A stretch of 64,000 nucleotides of DNA from Cercis canadensis (GCA_003255065.1 QAOA01007064.1:210422-274421), one strand, 5' to 3'; counted from the stretch's first letter, positions 25,789 to 38,038 are shown. Notes: generated from the letters alone by a model not told the origin. Program-made: numbers and translations.

Positions 25789-27213
25789 TGATGAGCTGCC
25801 GAGGCTCCTCAAATTAATTAAAGTTTAAGGTCGGTTTACCTAAGCTACTTGTAGCATAAGGCAACGCTAGGTCGAACCAAATGATTGTTCTATTTAGTGA
25901 ATCAGTTTTAAGAACATATAAACAAGGGGGTTTTGTTTGTTTTAATGATTGACAGAAATTAATTATAAGTGGTAAACCTAAAGGAAAACAACCAATCCAA
26001 GTCTTAACTGATTCTGATTTTAATCCATCCTTTATTTCCAAGGATCCATTTAATTATTAACCATGTTCTTGGCCTTTAAAACACATCAAGAAGCCTCTCA
26101 ATGTTCTATGGATGTTCACTGGTTAAGCAACCAGAATTCGGATCAACATGGGACTAAATGAATTAAGCAAAGATTCAAGTCCAGTTTAACTTAAGTCCAG
26201 AATCCAACCAAGGGTAATTAATCTGTCCAAAAGCTTAGAACCATTAATTAACCATACAATCCTCTTTTCTCACATGTAAATAGAATATGAAAATCCAAAT
26301 CCGAATTAAGTAATTCAAACAGAATATTTCAGAGGATTGAAAGAACTTGATTACCAACTAAATGAATAACAACAACACATAATCTCAAAATCAATAATCA
26401 GAACAGCTAAAAAACCTCGATTGATTTGATGATTTAGCCCTCCATGAACAAGAGAAGCCAAGTTCTTACAAAATATCTAGAGAGAAAACTTAAAGACTAA
26501 GAAAACTTGAAAAGCTGTCTAAAATATCCTAAGTCTTGATTCTGATTTTCGGCTGCCTCCTTTTGCACATATAGAACTCCAAAAATGCATGCACACCCAA
26601 ATTTCCCTTAGGTCACACTGATTCCCATGGGCCTTAGCTTTCATTGGGCTTTGGTTTGGGCTCAATTGGACTTGTGATGAAGAAGTTAGGCCTATTTAAG
26701 TGCCAACAGGTCTCTGGAACCATCAGCTAAGTTCGACTGGAAATAAGACCATCTAGACTATATAATCTGGTTAACCAGTCTGAATAAAAATTTAAGCTCT
26801 GCATCTTAGCTTTCCAATGGGACCAGTTTCAAGTCCATATGACATCTGAAGCTCAAGTTATGGCCCAAACACTGCATGTAGGTCAGGATCCTGCGACAGC
26901 ATGTCTTCTCTGGTTTCCAGGCTGTATATGACCTTCTGGACCTCCGAATTGGCTTTGGAGCCCTGAATTAAAGTTGTAGATAATTCTCTCAGCTTTTCTA
27001 CAAGGTAAGACTCGAAATTTTTAGACATACATAACTAAAGATATGCATGAAACACCGAGACAGCATAAAATGTTTAGTATTGCTGAAAATTGCAATTAGG
27101 CACAAATGGATCCAAAGTCATCAAATGAGGTCCAAGTCTATTCAATTCAGCCCAAAAGAGGTTTGAAAGACTAAATATGAGGGATAACTATTGTATAAAA
27201 AGTGTGTTCATCA
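25789..27213 (-). repeat. 5' LTR of Gypsy copy B
   Basis: TGATGAGCTGCC..GTGTTCATCA, 1425 bp, about 2% different from the copy A 5' LTR by eye. Confidence 0.9.
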
Positions 27214-29993
27214 TGGACCGAACTAGACGGTCCGACCAGTGCCCGGTCGGGATAACGGTTCGGTTTTAGGGGATAAACCGTTTGGGTGATCGAATAGATA
27301 AAAACTGGTACAGGTTTGCAATAACCGGCCGGTTCAAAGATTTATTTTTTTTTTTAAAAAAAAACCCTCCTAAACAGCGTCGTTTGCATCTTCATTCCCA
27401 ATTTTCAGTTTTCCCCCCATTCCTTCCTCTCCATTCTCCATTCTCTCAGTAACTGAGCCATAATCTCTTTCCATTCTCTCACCGACTCAGCCCGGCGGAC
27501 ACACATACGTTCTTCTCCCTTCTGGAACCAGTGAGATTCTTAGTCATTTTCAGTTTTAATCTCTATTTAACCAGCAAATGTTTTGATTCCCTTGTGTCTG
27601 CTTTATGCGTTATGCTTTCTGCTTGTTGACTGAAATCATGGATAATTTTTTGCTTTCTACTTGTTGAAATTTCAGAATGAAGAATATAGGTTCTATTTCT
27701 GTTTGCTTTCAATTGTGATGTCTGATACCTGTATTATTTCCATTTCACGAGCTTCTTTCTAGATTATCTCATCAAAAGGGATAAATCTAATTTAACATAT
27801 ATCTTTGTCTTAGCCATGGTAAGTTCTTCATTATAGGAGTGTAAGATATTAAATAAGAGATGTTGGTGTGACTATTTTTGAATATTCAACTATGAATGCT
27901 TTCCTGTTTCAACATGTAATGTGTATGTTAGAACTAAATATTAACTTTTAAAATTATTTGACTTCTTAGGAGATTGGAGCCTAGGTCGAGAAGCTTACTA
28001 TGCTGGAAAGCATCAAGAATAACCCGTCTTAAGGTAATGCATTTTACTAGGATCCTAAAAATTCACTGTTGAAGTGCATAGAAGTTTAAAAGTACATTCC
28101 CTGACCAGCTTAAGAACTGGATTTTCAATATTTTCTTTTCTTAATATAACTCTTGACTATTTTCTAGTCCTTTTTGTCTATGATAAAATTTTCCCAAGGA
28201 ATTAGTTTTGCTCTGTAATTCCCCTCATTATGCTATTTTCTGTGCTATAACTTGAAGTTTCATACAGCAATTGTAACTCTGCTGTTTATGAATCATTCTT
28301 TTAACATCACCGTACTGTAACTGTTCCTATTAATTTGTGGATAGTTAGGGTCTATTTTAAAATAAGATATAGTCATTTGGAGCTTAGTTAACTAGTAAAT
28401 ATTTTACTGGTTGTCTGCTTACTACTTTATAAACTATAAATAAATATTTTAACATATAATTTATCCCTGGAAGGATTGAAGATGGGGATGTTAATGATAA
28501 TTAAGCAAGTTTGGACTCTGGACAGAATTATCAATATTCTGATATTTAACTTAAGCTTGTAAATATATGTCATATATCAGTTGATATTCTAACTAATGGC
28601 AGTGCCCTGAAGCAGAGTTATATTGGGGACTTTACTAGACTCTTAGATTAGGTAATTCTTATTAGTGAACATGAATTGATGGTTTGGCTTTCAACTGGAA
28701 CATTGCTTTTTCTGTGTGTTTCCGATTCATTGATATTGGGGCTATATTTTAGGTTTTTTGCAAGTTTGCATTCATGAGATTCATATAACTTCCCTTGCAA
28801 CCATTCATAATTAATAATACTCTATTAAATCCTCATTTCTTTTTCCCTTTCACCTTTACATATTTGTATGATGTTTATATTGTTATAAGTTTGAAGTATA
28901 TAGCCTGCTTATGTGTTAAAATTACTAATTCTCAAGAACCTATATTTGTTAACTATTTTAACATAAATGTAAATTTTTCTTTTTCCTTTTCTACCACCTC
29001 AATTACTGATTGGGTTGTTGAAGCCAAATGCTAGAGAAGATATGCGTAAATGGTGTTTTCTAGTCAAGTTTGAGTTTGTATTCTCAGAGTTGATGCTATC
29101 ATCTGCATTCATTGATGGTGTTGAACATTAAAATCTGATAGGTCATAATGGTTATTTCCAATGTTTGCTTTCCTTTATGATACCAGGATCATATTCCTTC
29201 ATAGCCAATCATAAGATGCTTTTAGGTCATAGGGTATGTAAAATGCTTTTCATCATATGATGGGTTGATTGTTCAGAGTTATTGACAAGGGGAATTACTT
29301 ACATGGAAAGAATTTTTAAATATTGAGTTTGTCTATTAAATCAAGATATATATTGCAGTTTTCTAAACTTTGCATTATTTCTAAAGCAACTTGATTTCAT
29401 TTTCTTCTATTGTTAATTGCCTATTGGGGATGGGTAAAATCTATCTATGTGCAGATTATGGAATGCGAATTAAATTATTCTGTTTTCTGGTTAGTGAAGT
29501 ACTTCTTACATGTATTGTAGAAGTTACTGAACAACTTAATAGCATAAACTTGAGATCCAATAAATCACTTGGAAATTTTGTAATATACATCTTACATGTA
29601 CATAGATCCAGCAGCAGAACAAAGAAAGTGCAAGCGTCACAGATCCCGCAGCAGAACAAAGCAAAGAGGCTACAGACTCCACAAAGAGCATAATCATTTG
29701 AGTGAATACAGTGATTTCACAGGTGCTCTTTATCTTATCCTCATGCATATTTGATATTAATTCTGAAAAAGCTCATACATTCTGAAAAAGCTTACTACTA
29801 TATTAATTTTTTTCCCTCTTGGTCTGTGATGTTAAAGCAGCATATGGGATATCTTGATTTGTTTTGTTTTATTTTGCTTGGCTTGTCTATGTGAATGAGT
29901 GACATTTTTAAAATGTCATTTGTTATTGCTTGAAGGTTGGTTGTTATTTTTTAATAAATTGTAAAATGAATGCTTTTGTTTTGAAGTGTTGAA
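27214..29993 (+). other. hAT 5' non-coding region
   Basis: AT-rich, with no convincing exon. It may include a spliced leader: atggtaagttc and several gtaat/gtatg donor-like sites occur around 27815-28035. A small internal repeat of gcagcagaacaaag lies at 29612-29662. The first 1.05 kb is shared with 16325-17379. Confidence 0.5.
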
Positions 29994-32325
29994 GATGGCA
30001 TCCTCTGAACATAATTCAAGTGTTTCATCATCACAATGTCTTAGAGGAAAAGTTGATCCAACATAGGAGCATTGCACTGAAATTTTAGACGGAAACAAAA
30101 AAGTACTTAAATGTATGTATTGTGAGAAGTTGTTTAGAGGTGGGGAATACAGATAATGAAACATCATCTTGTTGGAAAGGGTGGAGATATTAAGAAGTGT
30201 AGTAAGGTGCCTTTTGATGTCCGCCATAAAATGCTAGAGAATTTGAAGGAAATTGAAGAAACCAAGAAGCAATCACAAAGCCAATGTGAAGACCATAATC
30301 CAAGAAGCATTCCTTTTAAGGGGGATACACTAGACTTGCAAGAGATTCCTGTTCATCTTCCACCATCTCAATATAAAGGGAAAGAGATATCTGCTTCAAC
30401 ACAAAAGTGTAAACTAAAGGCAAGTGAGTTGGATGGTTACTTTGCCTCAAGATAAACTCCTGGAGGTCAACCATCAATTAAGACTGCAATGACGAGTAAG
30501 CAGTCTATCCATAAAGCTGATTTGGTTATTGCTAAGTTCTTCTTTGACACTTGTATCCCTATGAATGCTATAAATTCAATTTACTTTAAGCCCATGCTAG
30601 ATGCTATAGCAGCAATGGGTCTTGGTTATAAAGGACCAAATTATCATGCACTGAGATGTAAGTTATTGTATGATTTAAAAAAGGAGGCTTATTTATTGCT
30701 TGAAACTTATAGAAGCACTTGGGCTGAAACTGGTTGTACTATTATCGGTGATGGTTGACAAGACCAAAACAATAGGCAACTAATTAATTTTCTTGTCTAT
30801 TGTCCAAGGGGAGTGATTTTTGTTAGATCTGTTGATGACTCTGATGTTGTTAAAGATGCTTAAACTATTTGTAATTTGTTTAAGAAGTTTGTTGATTTTG
30901 TTGAGCATAGTCATGTTGTACATTTGGTCACTGATAATGTAGCCAATTATAAGAAAGTAGGAAGATTGTTGACTGATGAGTATCCTAGTATCTTTTGGTC
31001 TCCTTGTGTTGCCCATTGCTTAAATTTGATATTAGGTGACATTGGCAAGTTACAACATGTGATTGATATAGCCTACTGTGCATCTTTGATTTCAAAATTT
31101 GTTTACAATCATGCATATTTGTTGGCTTAGCTAAGAAAAAGAAAAGGATGGACTGAAAACATATGTCCAGGGCCAACACATTTTGCAACAACCTTCATTG
31201 CATTGAAAAACATTGTTGAGCACAAGCATGATTTACAAGCTTTGGTGACTAGTAAGACTTTTAGAGAATCTAGATACTACAAAGACCGAAAGGCAAAGGA
31301 TGTTGTGGAAGTTGTGTTAGATGCAAGGTTTTGGACAACTTATGAGGTTGTTGTTAAAGTTGTGCCATCACTTATTCACATGCTAAGAATTATTGATGGT
31401 GATGAGAAACTTTCACTTGGCTACGTGTATGATGGCATGTATAGGGCTAGAAAAGCTGTCAAGAATATGTTCATGAATAAGAAGCTTTTAGGCAAGACCT
31501 ATACAAGGATTATCAAGGTGAGGTGGGATAGGCAACTCCGTCAAAGTGTGCATGCGGCTGCTTATTACTTGAATCTCATGTTCTTTTATGATAGACAAAA
31601 CTTCTCAACCAAAATGAAAGCTATGAAAGGATTCTTGGATGTTGTGAGTGCAAAGGTGCATTCTGGGAAGTCAAATTTTTTGAAGGAATGTGAGTTGTAT
31701 GAAAAAAAATTAGAGAGCTTTGCTCGGCCATATGCTCTTCAATCTTCCAAAACTATGAAGCCCGGTAAGACTTTAACACAAACTTTTTGTGATATTCCTT
31801 TTTGATTATATGTTTTCGGTTATGCTAATAATTTTATATTTTAGATGAATGATGGAAGTCTTTGGATATAGTGCTCCAACTCTCAAAAAGTTGGCTATTC
31901 AACTCTTGAGCCAAACTGCATCTTCTTTAGGTTGTGAAAGAAATTGAAGTGTTTTTGAAAGAATAAACTCTAAGAAAAGGAATAGGTTGGAGTATCAAAG
32001 ATTAAATGATCTTGTCTATGTACATTATAATTTGTGTTTGGAAAATAGGTATTTTATCAAATTCTTAATCTAATTTTATTTGTTTTTGCTAAAGTGTTGT
32101 GATCAAATGATTTTTATTGATTTTATATTTTTCTTCAATTATAGGGCATATAACAAAAAAAGAAGACTTTCTTTGACCCTATTGATTATGAGAGTATAGA
32201 CAATAATGAATTTTGGGTCATGAAAGAAGATGACTCTCTAATTCTTGATTATAATGAATTGGAGAATATGCTTTATAATGATGAAACAATTCCAATAGAA
32301 AATATTCAAAATGAAGAAAGCACAA
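27214..32325 (+). mobile_element. hAT-superfamily DNA transposon (decayed, both ends lost)
   Basis: The coding part (29994-32290) reads a BED zinc finger, a DUF659 domain and an hAT dimerisation domain on the plus strand. The 2.8 kb before it (27214-29993) is non-coding and starts with an inverted repeat (GGACCG at 27215, CGGTCC at 27228) and an accggccggttc motif of the kind found near hAT ends. The left edge is the Gypsy LTR and the right edge is a Copia integrase fragment at about 32320, so neither terminal inverted repeat nor target duplication can be shown. Confidence 0.85.
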
Positions 32326-32340
32326 TACCGTGTTTATTAT
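29994..32340 (+). pseudogene. hAT transposase pseudogene (BED, DUF659, hAT C-terminal)
   Basis: The frame starts at ATG 29995 (MASSEHNSSVSSS). A BED-type zinc finger follows (KVLKCMYCEKLF, then MKHHLVG, 30100-30180), then a basic/Glu-Lys linker, a DUF659-like core (30489-31130: SKQSIHKADLVIAKFFFDT, DGDG-like GCTIIGDG, HLVTDNVANYKK, CVAHCLNLILGDIGKL), more core at 31203-31760, and the hAT dimerisation segment (31860-32049: APTLKKLAIQLLSQTASS, RLNDLVYVHYNL). Stops interrupt it: TAG 30064, TAA 30453, TGA 30756, TAA 30861, TAG 31128 and one near 31945, plus a frame change near 30150. Introns near 31765-31845 and 32050-32143 are plausible. In life it would cut and paste the element. It is clearly inactive. 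Confidence 0.88.
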
Positions 32341-32890
32341 AGAAGTCAATCATTCGAAATTCATCACCATTGTCACTTTGAATGACCTTAATGGTGAGAT
32401 CAAATTGGTTCTGCACAAGTGTAATAAAGTTTTGCAGGCAAGGTCGAGCCTCTCCCTTTGTTTTCAGTGGATAAAGCCAGGTGTATCTACTAAAATCATC
32501 AACTATTGTCAGAAAATACTTGTGCCCATCCATGGATAAGACTGAACTAGGCCCCCAAATGTCCACACGCACAAGATCAAAGGATTTGACAGAAACAGAA
32601 GAACTAGTAGGAAATGAAGGCCTTTGCTGCTTGGCCAAGTGGCAAATGTCACATTTTATTTCTGAATTCCAGTGTACAACATCAATTTTCTAAGCTAAAG
32701 TTTTGATCTTATCATGATGTGGATGTCCTAGTCTATAATGCCACAAGTCAAAGTCATGACACTTATGATTATTGCTGCAACTATTTACAATATTAAGAGA
32801 AAAATCAGTAAGTGGCTTGGATTTAGCTAAGTTGGAATCATAATTATTTGTTTTGGATGATGATCTTCTTTTGACAGTGGGATTGGCTAG
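32306..32890 (-). pseudogene. Copia integrase N-terminal and core start
   Basis: Zinc-binding HHCC region followed by the first part of the DDE core, ending at the hAT boundary. The last few codons overlap the hAT reading, so the exact junction lies within about 20 bases of 32320. Confidence 0.8.
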
Positions 32891-34063
32891 CTAGTACAGC
32901 CCCAAATGCTCCTTAGCATACCCAATCGTCCTCCAAGAAATAGTCTCCTTTATTAAGCAATGATCAGAATGCAATAAGAAAGCACATTTTAGATCTTTGG
33001 TAACCTTGCTTACTGATATGAGATTAAAAGTGAAAGTAGGAACGTATAAGACTTGGTGCAAAACGAGTTTGTCTGAAAAGACCACAGAACCTATATGTGT
33101 GACCTCTGCTGACATGTTGTTGGAAAGGCTGACAAAATAATTGCTCACAGACACACAAGAATAAAAAAATTCATAGCAGCAAGTAACATGATTGCTAGCA
33201 CCAGAATCTATGATCCATGAGTATTTATAGTTAATATCAATAGATTGACAAGAAAGAACCATACCAGAATTGATCATGTTGACAGAATTTATACAAGAAT
33301 TGAGATCATGAAGCTCCTTTAGCTCGAGAACAGCAAGGCCAGAGAATGTTGAAGTCAACTTCAAGGCATTAACTGCTGAAGCTGTGGATGCAGGGCTTGT
33401 GGACTTGTTGCTCTTGAGAAGATTCATGATTTGGCTATACTCTTCTTGAGTCAATCGGACTTCTTGATTTTCTAGTGCAGGTGATGCTTCTTCCATTGTA
33501 TCAATGTCTTCTTCATCTGTGACAAAGGAATCAGTGCATTGATTAACTCGATATTGTGGTTTGGACTTCTGTTTGTAACCAAGAGGGTAACCATGCTTAT
33601 TGTAGCATGCATCAGCAGTATGCCCTGTCATGTTGCAGAATGTGCAATACGATTTCTTGCTAAAAGCTTGTTGCTTAGCATTGTAGGATCTGGCTACTAA
33701 TGCCACAACTTCTTGTTGAGAATCAGAATCCATAATGGGAGTCATAAATTGTCTTTCATGTTGTAAGACCAATGAAAACACTTTGTTAATTGGAGGCAGT
33801 GGTTCCATTAGCATGATCTGAGATTTGACAGTGGCATAGGCATCATTGAGCCCTCTCAAGAACCTGATTGTTTGATCCTGACTGTGATAGGTGTATGCTG
33901 TGGTGCAGCATCTGCAACCTTTTGTTGTGCATGTACATGGTGGGATTGGTCTCAAGTTTGACTAACTCATCCCATAGTATCTTTAATTTGGTGTAATACT
34001 CTGTGACATATGACACTCCCTGACTAAGATGGAAGATTTCTTCTTGAAGCTTGATACTTGTCT
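32326..34063 (-). mobile_element. Copia fragment (gag, protease, integrase start)
   Basis: The minus strand reads gag (KLQEEIFHLSQGVSYVTEYY, zinc knuckle CTFCNMTGHTADACYNKHGYP), the protease motif WIIDSGASNHVT, the integrase zinc module (LWHYRLGHPHHDK, CDICHLAKQQR) and the start of the core (VDIWGPSSV, FLTIVDDFSRYTWLYPL, VIQSDNGDEF). Reverse transcriptase, RNase H and both LTRs are missing: integrase stops at the hAT junction and gag stops near 34063. This is a different Copia family from the copies at 1 and 53491. Broken fossil with a few interruptions. Confidence 0.88.
32891..34063 (-). pseudogene. Copia gag and protease
   Basis: One long readable piece (32891-33955) holds gag (IRFLRGLNDAYATVKSQIML, VFSLVLQHERQF), the zinc knuckle near 33600-33660 and the protease (WIIDSGASNHVT). 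Further gag text continues to about 34060. Confidence 0.85.
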
Positions 34064-34109
34064 TTTAAGACTATAAAAATCATGCTTTAATACTGAATTC
34101 TTACCTGCA

Positions 34110-34480
34110 TTGTGAGCAAATCCTCATTAAACATGATATTTAATCCATGAATTGGTGTTGACAGGTACCAAGATGTTTAGTCAGGAAAAAGGAAGAATTT
34201 GGAAGCAATCCATGAAGCAAATGGCAAAGAATACAAAGTTTTCATGAGGACACGGGCAGGAACACGGCTGTGTTCCCCCCGTGTCTAGCATCCAGAAGTT
34301 GCTGCTCAAGCTTATCGACAAACCTTAGACAAGATCAGACACGGCCGTGTGCGAGGCCGTGTTGATCAAGCAGAGTGTCCAAATAGAGAAAATGCCCAGA
34401 GCAAATAGAGAACACAGACCATGTCTGAGGAACACGGCCAAGACAATTTAGACTCTTGCTATAACAAAAGTTGCCCTATA
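34110..34480 (+). repeat. Gypsy LTR fragment, same family as the solo LTR
   Basis: It aligns by eye with the reverse complement of 4790-5200: attggtgttgacagg, aaaaggaagaatt, then spaced acacgg/ccgtgt motifs, including ACACGGCCGTGT at 34339-34350. It is far more diverged than the copies at 3849 and 57435, so it is older. Neither LTR end is clear. Confidence 0.7.
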
Positions 34481-36816
34481 CGGCTGGTCCTAAATAAAAA
34501 ATCAGTGGCTTCACCGGAAAGGTGTTCCTCTCCGCGTTTTTAGGTTTATTGTCCGCATTGTTTATTCTGGTTTGCAACCACTAAAGATGCAAGGAATATT
34601 TAAGCAAAGTGATTATGCTTTCTATGTCATGGTTTCCCATTGTGCTCATTTTTTGTACACTCTGCGCCTCCACTTCTTTTCTTATTGTTACTGATTACTC
34701 TGAAGTCTGCATAATTCATCACCGTTTTTGAGTTACCCTGCATCATTTCCATCTACCAAACCTGGGCACTCCACAGTCCATATAGGTCAGCGAGAAAGTT
34801 TTGTTGTTTATTAAGCATATAACAAGAGCAATTGATTTGTACTCCAATAAAAGGTGAAATGATCATAATTGCTTAAGATTTGTTTGGTACAAAGTCCTAA
34901 TTATGATTGTAAGCGCTGTCAAGTTTGAATTTCTATCCATGATGTGCCCAGAAAGAGAGTAAATTAATTCAACATCCTTTGTATTTAGCTAAAATTACAC
35001 AATCCTCCCATCGTTTTTTTAAAATCTACAAAAACCTCTTTTGATATTTCCACAAACACTATAAAATAACCTAATTAGCAATTTGAAAATGAATAATTTC
35101 TTGATCTAATTAATATCAAAGTGTCTTTAACTTAATGATAAGAGTATTTTCATTCTTATAATAAATTGTATTTCAAAATTAAATATAATAATAAATCCAT
35201 ACTTTCTTAATAGTTTAAGCTCAAAACACTTTTGTATATTAGTGGTAAAGATTATTATTACAGCTGCAAGTTTTAGGATAGTTATGTAGTTTCTTGATAT
35301 GGTATGAGAGCTTCATCAAATAAATGGCTTTACTTTCATTTGAGAAGCATGCTAGAGATAAAAAAAAAAACTCATTTTTTAGTATCTACACCTAATACAT
35401 TTTTTGATATTTTAACTACAACTTTGTGTTCAAAATTAACACAGAACTCACAAGTAGGGTAACCTCAATACCACTTAGTCTTTGACTGGCCGTTTGATTA
35501 CACCGAATACTTTAAACTTTTGAAATAATGGTTTCTTTGACATACTAAACAATTTAGGCATAATTTTTAATTAGGCTTATTATCCTATTGTTTGTAATGG
35601 TTACAAACACAAAGAGAGCAAGGAAATTTTTTAAAAGAGAGATGATGCTTTCTAAAGTCATGCTTTCCCATAGTGCCAATTTTTTCTTATTGCTACCGAC
35701 TCTGCATGACTGCATGATTTTGGCAATTCTTTTCAAAGTTCTATGTTTAATACTCTGCACCCACGCTATCTAGAAGGCTTTGTTGTTTATTAAGCATAAC
35801 AAGAGCAATTGATTTGTATTCGGATAAAACGTCAAATGATCATAGTTACTTAAGATTTGTTGGATAAAATGAACTACTTATGGTTGTAAATGGAATTTAC
35901 TCATTTGATTCAGTGAATGGGAGTTTGTGTAGAGAATAACTTATGTTCAAACGAATGACATTTTAATCGTTTCATACAGTATATAGGAGGACCAAACTGA
36001 AAGTCTCTATATTTAAAACTTAATTATCTTTTCTTATGACATAAAGCATTTAAAAATAATAAACTCTTCATTTAATTATTGTATTCAGTACATGAGTGTA
36101 TTCTATACTAGAAAAGAATTTTTTAATAGGACACTCAAAATGATGAACCTGTCGTGCAATACCACATGTTATGTGTTGATTAGATGGTCGGTTGTCGCAT
36201 CCATGCCACAATCCTTATAATAGAACTATCCCATAAAAATAATTGTTGTGATGGTTGGATGGTTTTTTTAATTTGTGTTCTTTTGAATATAATTAAAAGA
36301 GGAATTCAGGCAAGGCATTACTCTTCGAGGAAGGATGTGATGAGTTCTTTATTCCATAGCCTTTTTTTCTCTGTTTGTCTTTGTTCCTCTTCTCTTTAAA
36401 TTTTGACTTACTTTTTTCTTTAAATCGCACTTATTGACTGCAAAGACTCACCTCTCGTGTTTCACTCGTGTTTACACTCAATTGGCTTTTTCTCGATAAT
36501 ATTCTCACCACTCTTGCCTTTTTCTACTCAAATTCTCTTAGAAGCCCTTAAACAAGAACCTGCCAAGAACTTATCAAAGAGAAAAGGTGATAAAACAAAA
36601 AATGACAAGAAAGCCACACAAGACTCCAAGAAAAAGACTAAGACTTGAATAAAACAATAAACAAGGGTTTTTGTTGGGACAAGAAAAGAATTGACAACTC
36701 AAGAAAGTTTTATTTAAGAGTCTTTTAGGTTAAACAAAAGTCCACTAATCCCTTTTGATTTCGGCCCTAGCACAAATTCCTTTTTTTTTTTTTTTTTGTC
36801 TCAGTTGGATCTTTTG
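34481..36816. other. Non-coding DNA with old diverged repeats
   Basis: AT-rich. A repeated block occurs at 34616-34915 and 35644-35893 (gcttttctatgtcatg.. / ..gttgtttattaagcat..acaagagcaattgatttgta..). Poly-T lies at 36781-36797. Short frames here, including a Lys-rich one at 36457-36648, show no domain. No gene is seen. Confidence 0.6.
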
Positions 36817-36983
36817 TTGACTAGAAAAATCAACAGTGACCATTTTTAACAAATGAGTACACTTTTCCAAGTGGAAACGACCTTCTGAGAAAAACGCAAT
36901 GTTGCGGTCTCGTGATTTTAGCCAAATTCCACTGTTTCAGGGGTCAAAACCACTTTTTCTCATTTCTAGGGTTATTTTTCACC
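36817..36983 (-). repeat. Degenerate Copia LTR fragment
   Basis: ttgactagaaaaatcaac..gtacacttttccaagtggaaacg..cgtgattttagccaaattccactgtttcaggggtcaaaac matches 53490-53660, the outer part of the Copia LTR, at roughly 80-85%. It ends in the poly-T tract at 36984. Confidence 0.75.
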
Positions 36984-37021
36984 TCTTTTTTTTTTTTTTT
37001 TTTTTTTTTTTNTTTTTTTTT
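36984..37021. repeat. Poly-T tract with single N (37012)
   Basis: A run of about 37 T with one N. It is a likely sequencing or assembly break in a homopolymer. An antisense frame with a Lys run across it is an artefact. Confidence 0.9.
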
Positions 37022-37954
37022 GAATTTGAAAAGTACTAGGATTCTACTTAACAAATAGGACTTGAACTTTGCAAACCCTAATTGTTGCACAAGAAATTGT
37101 ACAGATCTAGGCGTGACTCTTAAACACAAAACAAGAAAAACAATGAAACAACCAAACAATGATGGAAGAGAAAAACAGTAGAGAAAACTTGACTAGAAAA
37201 TTAAATAACACAAACGAAGAATGAAATTGATATGAAAATAAAAACAAAACTGGCTCAATAGAAAATGGGTAGAAGATGATTGACTCAAACAAATAAGATA
37301 GATAAAAGAAAAACAGAATAAGGGGGTTTTAGGAATAACCCTTAACAAGGAAGGATCCTTGGTAAGTTCAAGTTCTTTGCCTAAGAACAACAAGGAAGCT
37401 CTCAATCCAGAGAAATTCAATAATTCAGAAACTGAATAATATTAATCTCAAAAACTGTCTTTCCCAATAATATTAAACTTAAAAATTACCCATTTTGGCC
37501 CATAGACATAAAGGCCCAAAACATAAAAATGAATTTAAAATTAATTAAACATTTTGGCCTATAAACATAAAGGCCCAAGAATAAAAACTAATTAAATTAA
37601 ACATACTTTTCGGTCCTAACAAGATAAGGCCCATGATGCATATCTAGACTATGCAAATTGGGCTCATTGATCCATGAGTTAATGTCCAAACTTGATTTCA
37701 AGTTTCCTCCAAATCAAGCTCCAAACTTGGGCTCCAAGCTGGCCCATGTGCACCTTCTACAAGAGACAGATAAGTGATCAATCTCAACTCTGAACTTGGC
37801 CCAGCTGCTCTCTCCTTGGTTTGCACCTCTTGGACTAGGCTCAACAGCGCCTCTTTCACTCACTTAGCTCTGCTTCTAGTCATCGGGCCTCCAACTCCAA
37901 GCAAGGGATCATGAACACTCCTAGGGTTAGGTCATGTAGCAAACTGATTCACAT
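37022..37954 (-). repeat. Unclassified LTR-like repeat abutting the OMT fragment
   Basis: Non-coding, with repeated 'cataaaggccca' units near 37507 and 37567. The right end reads ..gattcacatca, so on the minus strand it opens TGATGTGAATCA, an LTR-like TG start. I could not find a matching left end or target duplication, so the class is uncertain. Confidence 0.4.
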
Positions 37955-38038
37955 CACCAACTCAGCAAGAATAACGGGTCGGCCATGGTTGTGGATGATG
38001 TCTGGTATGCTAAACTGAAGTGCCCACTTGATGATGCT
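37955..38038 (-). pseudogene. O-methyltransferase pseudogene fragment
   Basis: The minus strand reads 28 codons in one frame that match residues 29-56 of the intact O-methyltransferase at 39689-41024: KWALQFSIPDIIHNHGRPV against KCAVQLNIPEIIHNHSKPI. Both ends are abrupt; the 37022-37954 repeat begins exactly at one edge. This is the dimerisation-domain segment of a former tandem copy about 2.9 kb from the live gene. Too short to be functional. Confidence 0.8.

Larger units (their letters stand above)
17381..27213 (-). mobile_element. Athila-like Gypsy retrotransposon, copy B
   Basis: Same structure as copy A at an estimated 97-99% identity: partial 3' LTR (17381-17960), non-coding region, integrase to gag on the minus strand, primer site (25766-25783) and 5' LTR (25789-27213). 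It is followed by the same hAT sequence at the same base. Coding is broken in about six places, fewer than copy A; reverse transcriptase to early integrase reads through 20446-22428. It may be an allele or an unmerged assembly overlap rather than a separate insertion. Confidence 0.92.

Noticed and set aside
36944-37159. Lys-rich minus-strand frame across the poly-T tract
   Set aside because: The Lys run is a translated homopolymer containing an N; no real protein.
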